Assembly: GCF_014851395.1 (NCBI RefSeq)
Contig: NW_024040152.1
Coordinates: forward strand, 15,588,308-15,652,307
Source of the DNA: Micropterus salmoides
Lineage: Eukaryota; Chordata; Actinopteri; Centrarchiformes; Centrarchidae
Length of the DNA: 64,000 nucleotides
Reading direction: 5' to 3'
Below the pieces are notes generated by a model that was not told the origin of the DNA, searched no databases, and was given only the letters and a program-made list of their open reading frames with translations. The position numbers and the translations under genes were made by a program. Below, in pieces: positions 62,001 through 64,000 of this stretch; positions within the stretch are counted from its first letter, which is position 1, and the number at the start of each line of letters is the position of its first letter.

Positions 62001-63214
62001 CTGTTGCACAACAATAACAAAATCCAAATCATTGCTTCCTTTGCGCCTTGGGTGACCTTTTTTTCCCAACATAACTCTCCCCCACCCATTTGATTTCAAG
62101 TGGCCAAATTCTTTCACCCTCTTATATCATTCATATTTCTACCACTAACAGCTTGTACTTGTTTCCTGAAAAATCAGCTGAAGCGGATTGTTCTTTAATC
62201 TTATTCACACTGGCCTACTTCTCACACAAATGCTCACACAACTCTGCTTTTCAATCTGCTGTAATGCTTGGGGAGATGTTCAGGATCCTTGAATTTGAAG
62301 GGTTTTTGTTTCCCAAATGAAAGTGATCACCGTGTCACTAACTTCAGCTCACATGTTTGTGCATTTCACTTTGGTCTTCGCTTACCTGCATCTCTCTGTC
62401 TCCATATTTGTGTGGGTGACGACTACCCTGGCTCTTCCTGCGGAGTTTCTTCAGCTGCGACTGGCAGCGCTCGATAGACTCAGATTTAGACCTCCGTTCA
62501 CTCTGATACTTCTTTAGGGTGGCCTGAGAGGAAAGTCAGAAGATTTATTTAGAATTTAGAAGTGTCTGATGAAATATGGTTTGATAGAGCTCATATTTAA
62601 GATTTAAGAGTAGTTGTCCAAACACTTTTATTTATCAAGGTCAATCTGTCATTCTTATGTATTTTTCCATAAATTCTTCTTCTTTTTTTTTTATTTTACA
62701 AATGGACTTGCTAAATGAAACGTAACATTTTAAATTAAGCAGAAATTCTGCTTTTCTCACAATTGATCAAAAGTGAATGGAAGATATAGTGAGTGCAGAA
62801 AGTTTTATTATTATTAACTTACTGTGAGGTATTTAATGTCCAGTTCCAGCTTCTGCTCCAACTGGGCGAGCAGCTCAGAGTGAAACAGCTTCAACTGTTG
62901 ATGAAATGATCCATGTGCAGCATTTAAAACAAAAGTATACACCATCCACGATTCAAAATGTTAACTTCTAAACTATTTCTGGTCATTTTAAAATTTCAAA
63001 AATCATACAATATTTTAAAATGATGGCTAAAAATCTGTCCCCATAATGACCATGCAATTTAAATAATTCAACATTCAGCCACATGATCACAATGTTAATA
63101 TCTGATCAATAACATGAAATTATTAGTCCAGAACAGCTGCGCTCCGTCTTACCACATCTTCCAGCTGCACCTGAATCTGTCTGTGGACCTCGGCCATCTG
63201 AAACAGTGTGTCTC
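56019..63214 (-). CDS. baiap2: BAIAP2/IRSp53-type I-BAR and SH3 adaptor, partial (5' end outside window)
   Basis: Exons in transcript order: 63153-63214, 62823-62894, 62386-62523, 61699-61851, 60375-60551, 59013-59655, 58171-58372, 57651-57713, 57076-57217, 56904-56944, 56019-56091. Phases join to about 588 residues. The first exons are missing to the right. The I-BAR (IMD) domain covers the first ~240 residues seen (M-A-E-V-H-R-Q-I-Q; K-K-Y-Q-S-E; K-S-Q-G-S-R; E-E-R-R-R-Y-C-F-L-V-D). A Ser/Pro-rich linker follows. The SH3 domain reads F-Q-P-G-D-N-I-T-L-L, R-D-G-W-H-Y-G and G-W-F-P-F-S-Y-T. The tail has S-T-S-T-G-Q-L-D-K, F-R-P-R-P-Y-S and N-P-F-A-H-V-R-L. IRSp53 proteins bend membrane outward and link Rho GTPases to actin in filopodia and spines. 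I-BAR and linker details are nearer BAIAP2 than BAIAP2L1, but the tail's last residues also resemble BAIAP2L1. The CRIB motif is not visible. The symbol denotes family only. Confidence 0.85.
56160..56620 (-). repeat. interspersed repeat, opposite orientation to the 20580-21200 copy
   Basis: The sequence GGCACAGCGGTGCTTGTGCTAAATGCTAA, read in reverse, matches the AACATTTAGCTCAAAGCACTGCTGTACC part of the lmtk3-intron copy. It also shares GCATGTTAGCATGCTGA-type segments and a GATCACCAAAGTAATTAGGA stretch equivalent to TTTGGTGATC. It lies in the last intron of the BAIAP2-type gene. Confidence 0.6.
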
Positions 63215-63339
63215 CTGTGAGGAGCAGAGAACAGTAAAGGCGATCAGTCTTATATGTGATATTTAGAGTATGCAGAAACTACCGCACTGTGTTTATCGTA
63301 AATCTGTGCTCTAATAATGGCCGTTCACAACACTATCAA

Positions 63340-63985
63340 CATCAACCAGTGGGGGAATGTAAATAAATACATATTTTCAAGTACTATAGGCCCACTTAAG
63401 TACAAATTTGAGATACTTGTACTTAACTTGAGTATTTTCTTGTCATGCCACTTTATAATTCTACTTCACTACATTTCAAAGGGAAATATTGTACTTTTCA
63501 TTCCACTACAATTATTTACAAATTACTTGCTGAAAATCGATTAATTAATTAGTATTAAAGTATTTTGATCATTGATAAATCTTTCATGGCTCCAGCTTCT
63601 CAAACGTGAGTATTTGCTGCTTTTCCTTTGAATTATTTTAAATTATTTTTTAGGGTTCAGAAGGAACCATTTTTCTGAATACTTTTAAGTATATTTTCCT
63701 GATAACACTTACTACAGCATATTAGTAAGCATACTACATATTTTTATTTAAGTAACATTTTCAATGCAGGACTTGTAATGCATACTCCATTACATGTAGT
63801 AATACTACTTCCATCCATCCATCCATCCATCGTCAACCGCTTATCCTGCGTACAGGGTCGCGGGGGTAATACTTACTTGTAATTGAGTAAATACTTGAGT
63901 TAATACTTGTAATAGAGTATTTTTACAGTGTGACAGTGTAAGTACTTTTACTTAAGTCAAGGATCTGAATACTTCCTTCCCCATT
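63340..63985. mobile_element. fish non-autonomous DNA-transposon-like repeat, with nested LINE tail
   Basis: The left end (CAGTGGGGGAATGTAAATAA) and interior (TACAAATTTGAGATACTTGT, CACTACATTTCAAAGGGAAA) belong to a well-known fish repeat rich in AAGTA and AGTAC units. The right end (TTTACTTAAGTCAAGGATCT, then GAATACTTCCTTCCCC) reads as the inverted complement of its usual terminus. A LINE tail sits inside at 63808-63867. It lies in an intron of the BAIAP2-type gene. Confidence 0.6.
63808..63867 (-). mobile_element. short RTE/Rex3-type LINE 3' tail
   Basis: (CCAT)n is followed by CGTCAACCGCTTATCCTGCG, TACAGGGTCGCGGGGG. Reversed, this is the typical end of a fish RTE-type LINE, with a GGATAAGCGG segment and a (ATGG)n tail. 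The flanks TAATACTACTT and TAATACTTACTT look like an imperfect target duplication. Only about 60 bases of the element are present. Confidence 0.65.
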
Positions 63986-64000
63986 AACATACACACAGAA

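Overview
The window is vertebrate nuclear DNA, almost certainly from a teleost fish. The genes are intron-split with GT-AG junctions. The interspersed repeats (L2-like and I/Nimb-like LINEs, an RTE/Rex3-type tail, short TIR elements) are of fish type. The genes correspond to a set found on human 19q13 (LENG1, LMTK3, PRPF31, CNOT3, TFPT, NDUFA3), plus a BAIAP2-family gene. All exon coordinates below were read by hand from splice signals, frame continuity and remembered family sequences. Nothing was searched.

Layout: (1) 1-1396, the last two exons of leng1 (+). (2) 3406-22298, lmtk3 (+), a membrane-anchored pseudokinase-like Ser/Thr kinase. I read 17 coding exons, one of them 6.2 kb, giving about 2746 residues. 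(3) 23681-30870, a nested retrotransposon block: a degraded I/Nimb-group LINE flanked by a 14-bp target duplication, carrying two minus-strand L2-like LINE pieces. (4) 32030-35902, prpf31 (+), spliceosomal, 508 aa. (5) 37906-46429, cnot3 (-), CCR4-NOT subunit, 911 aa. (6) 48178-50445, tfpt (-), INO80-associated, 199 aa. (7) 51106-52587, ndufa3 (+), respiratory complex I, 83 aa. (8) 56019-63214 and beyond the right edge, a BAIAP2/IRSp53-type gene (-): I-BAR domain, SH3 domain and the conserved C-terminal tail.

The genes do not form one pathway. Most are housekeeping genes (splicing, mRNA decay, chromatin, respiration) packed between two neuronal signalling genes. The pairing of an LMTK gene with a BAIAP2-family gene echoes AATK-BAIAP2 and LMTK2-BAIAP2L1 in mammals, which suggests an old whole-genome-duplication paralogon. 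tfpt and ndufa3 are head to head with a short shared 5' region. prpf31 and cnot3 are convergent.

I found no wholly new system. The most notable points are the enlarged, internally repetitive lmtk3 exon, the BAIAP2-type paralogue without a recognisable CRIB motif, the layered LINE insertion squeezed between lmtk3 and the prpf31 promoter, and a tetranucleotide repeat abutting an lmtk3 splice acceptor.
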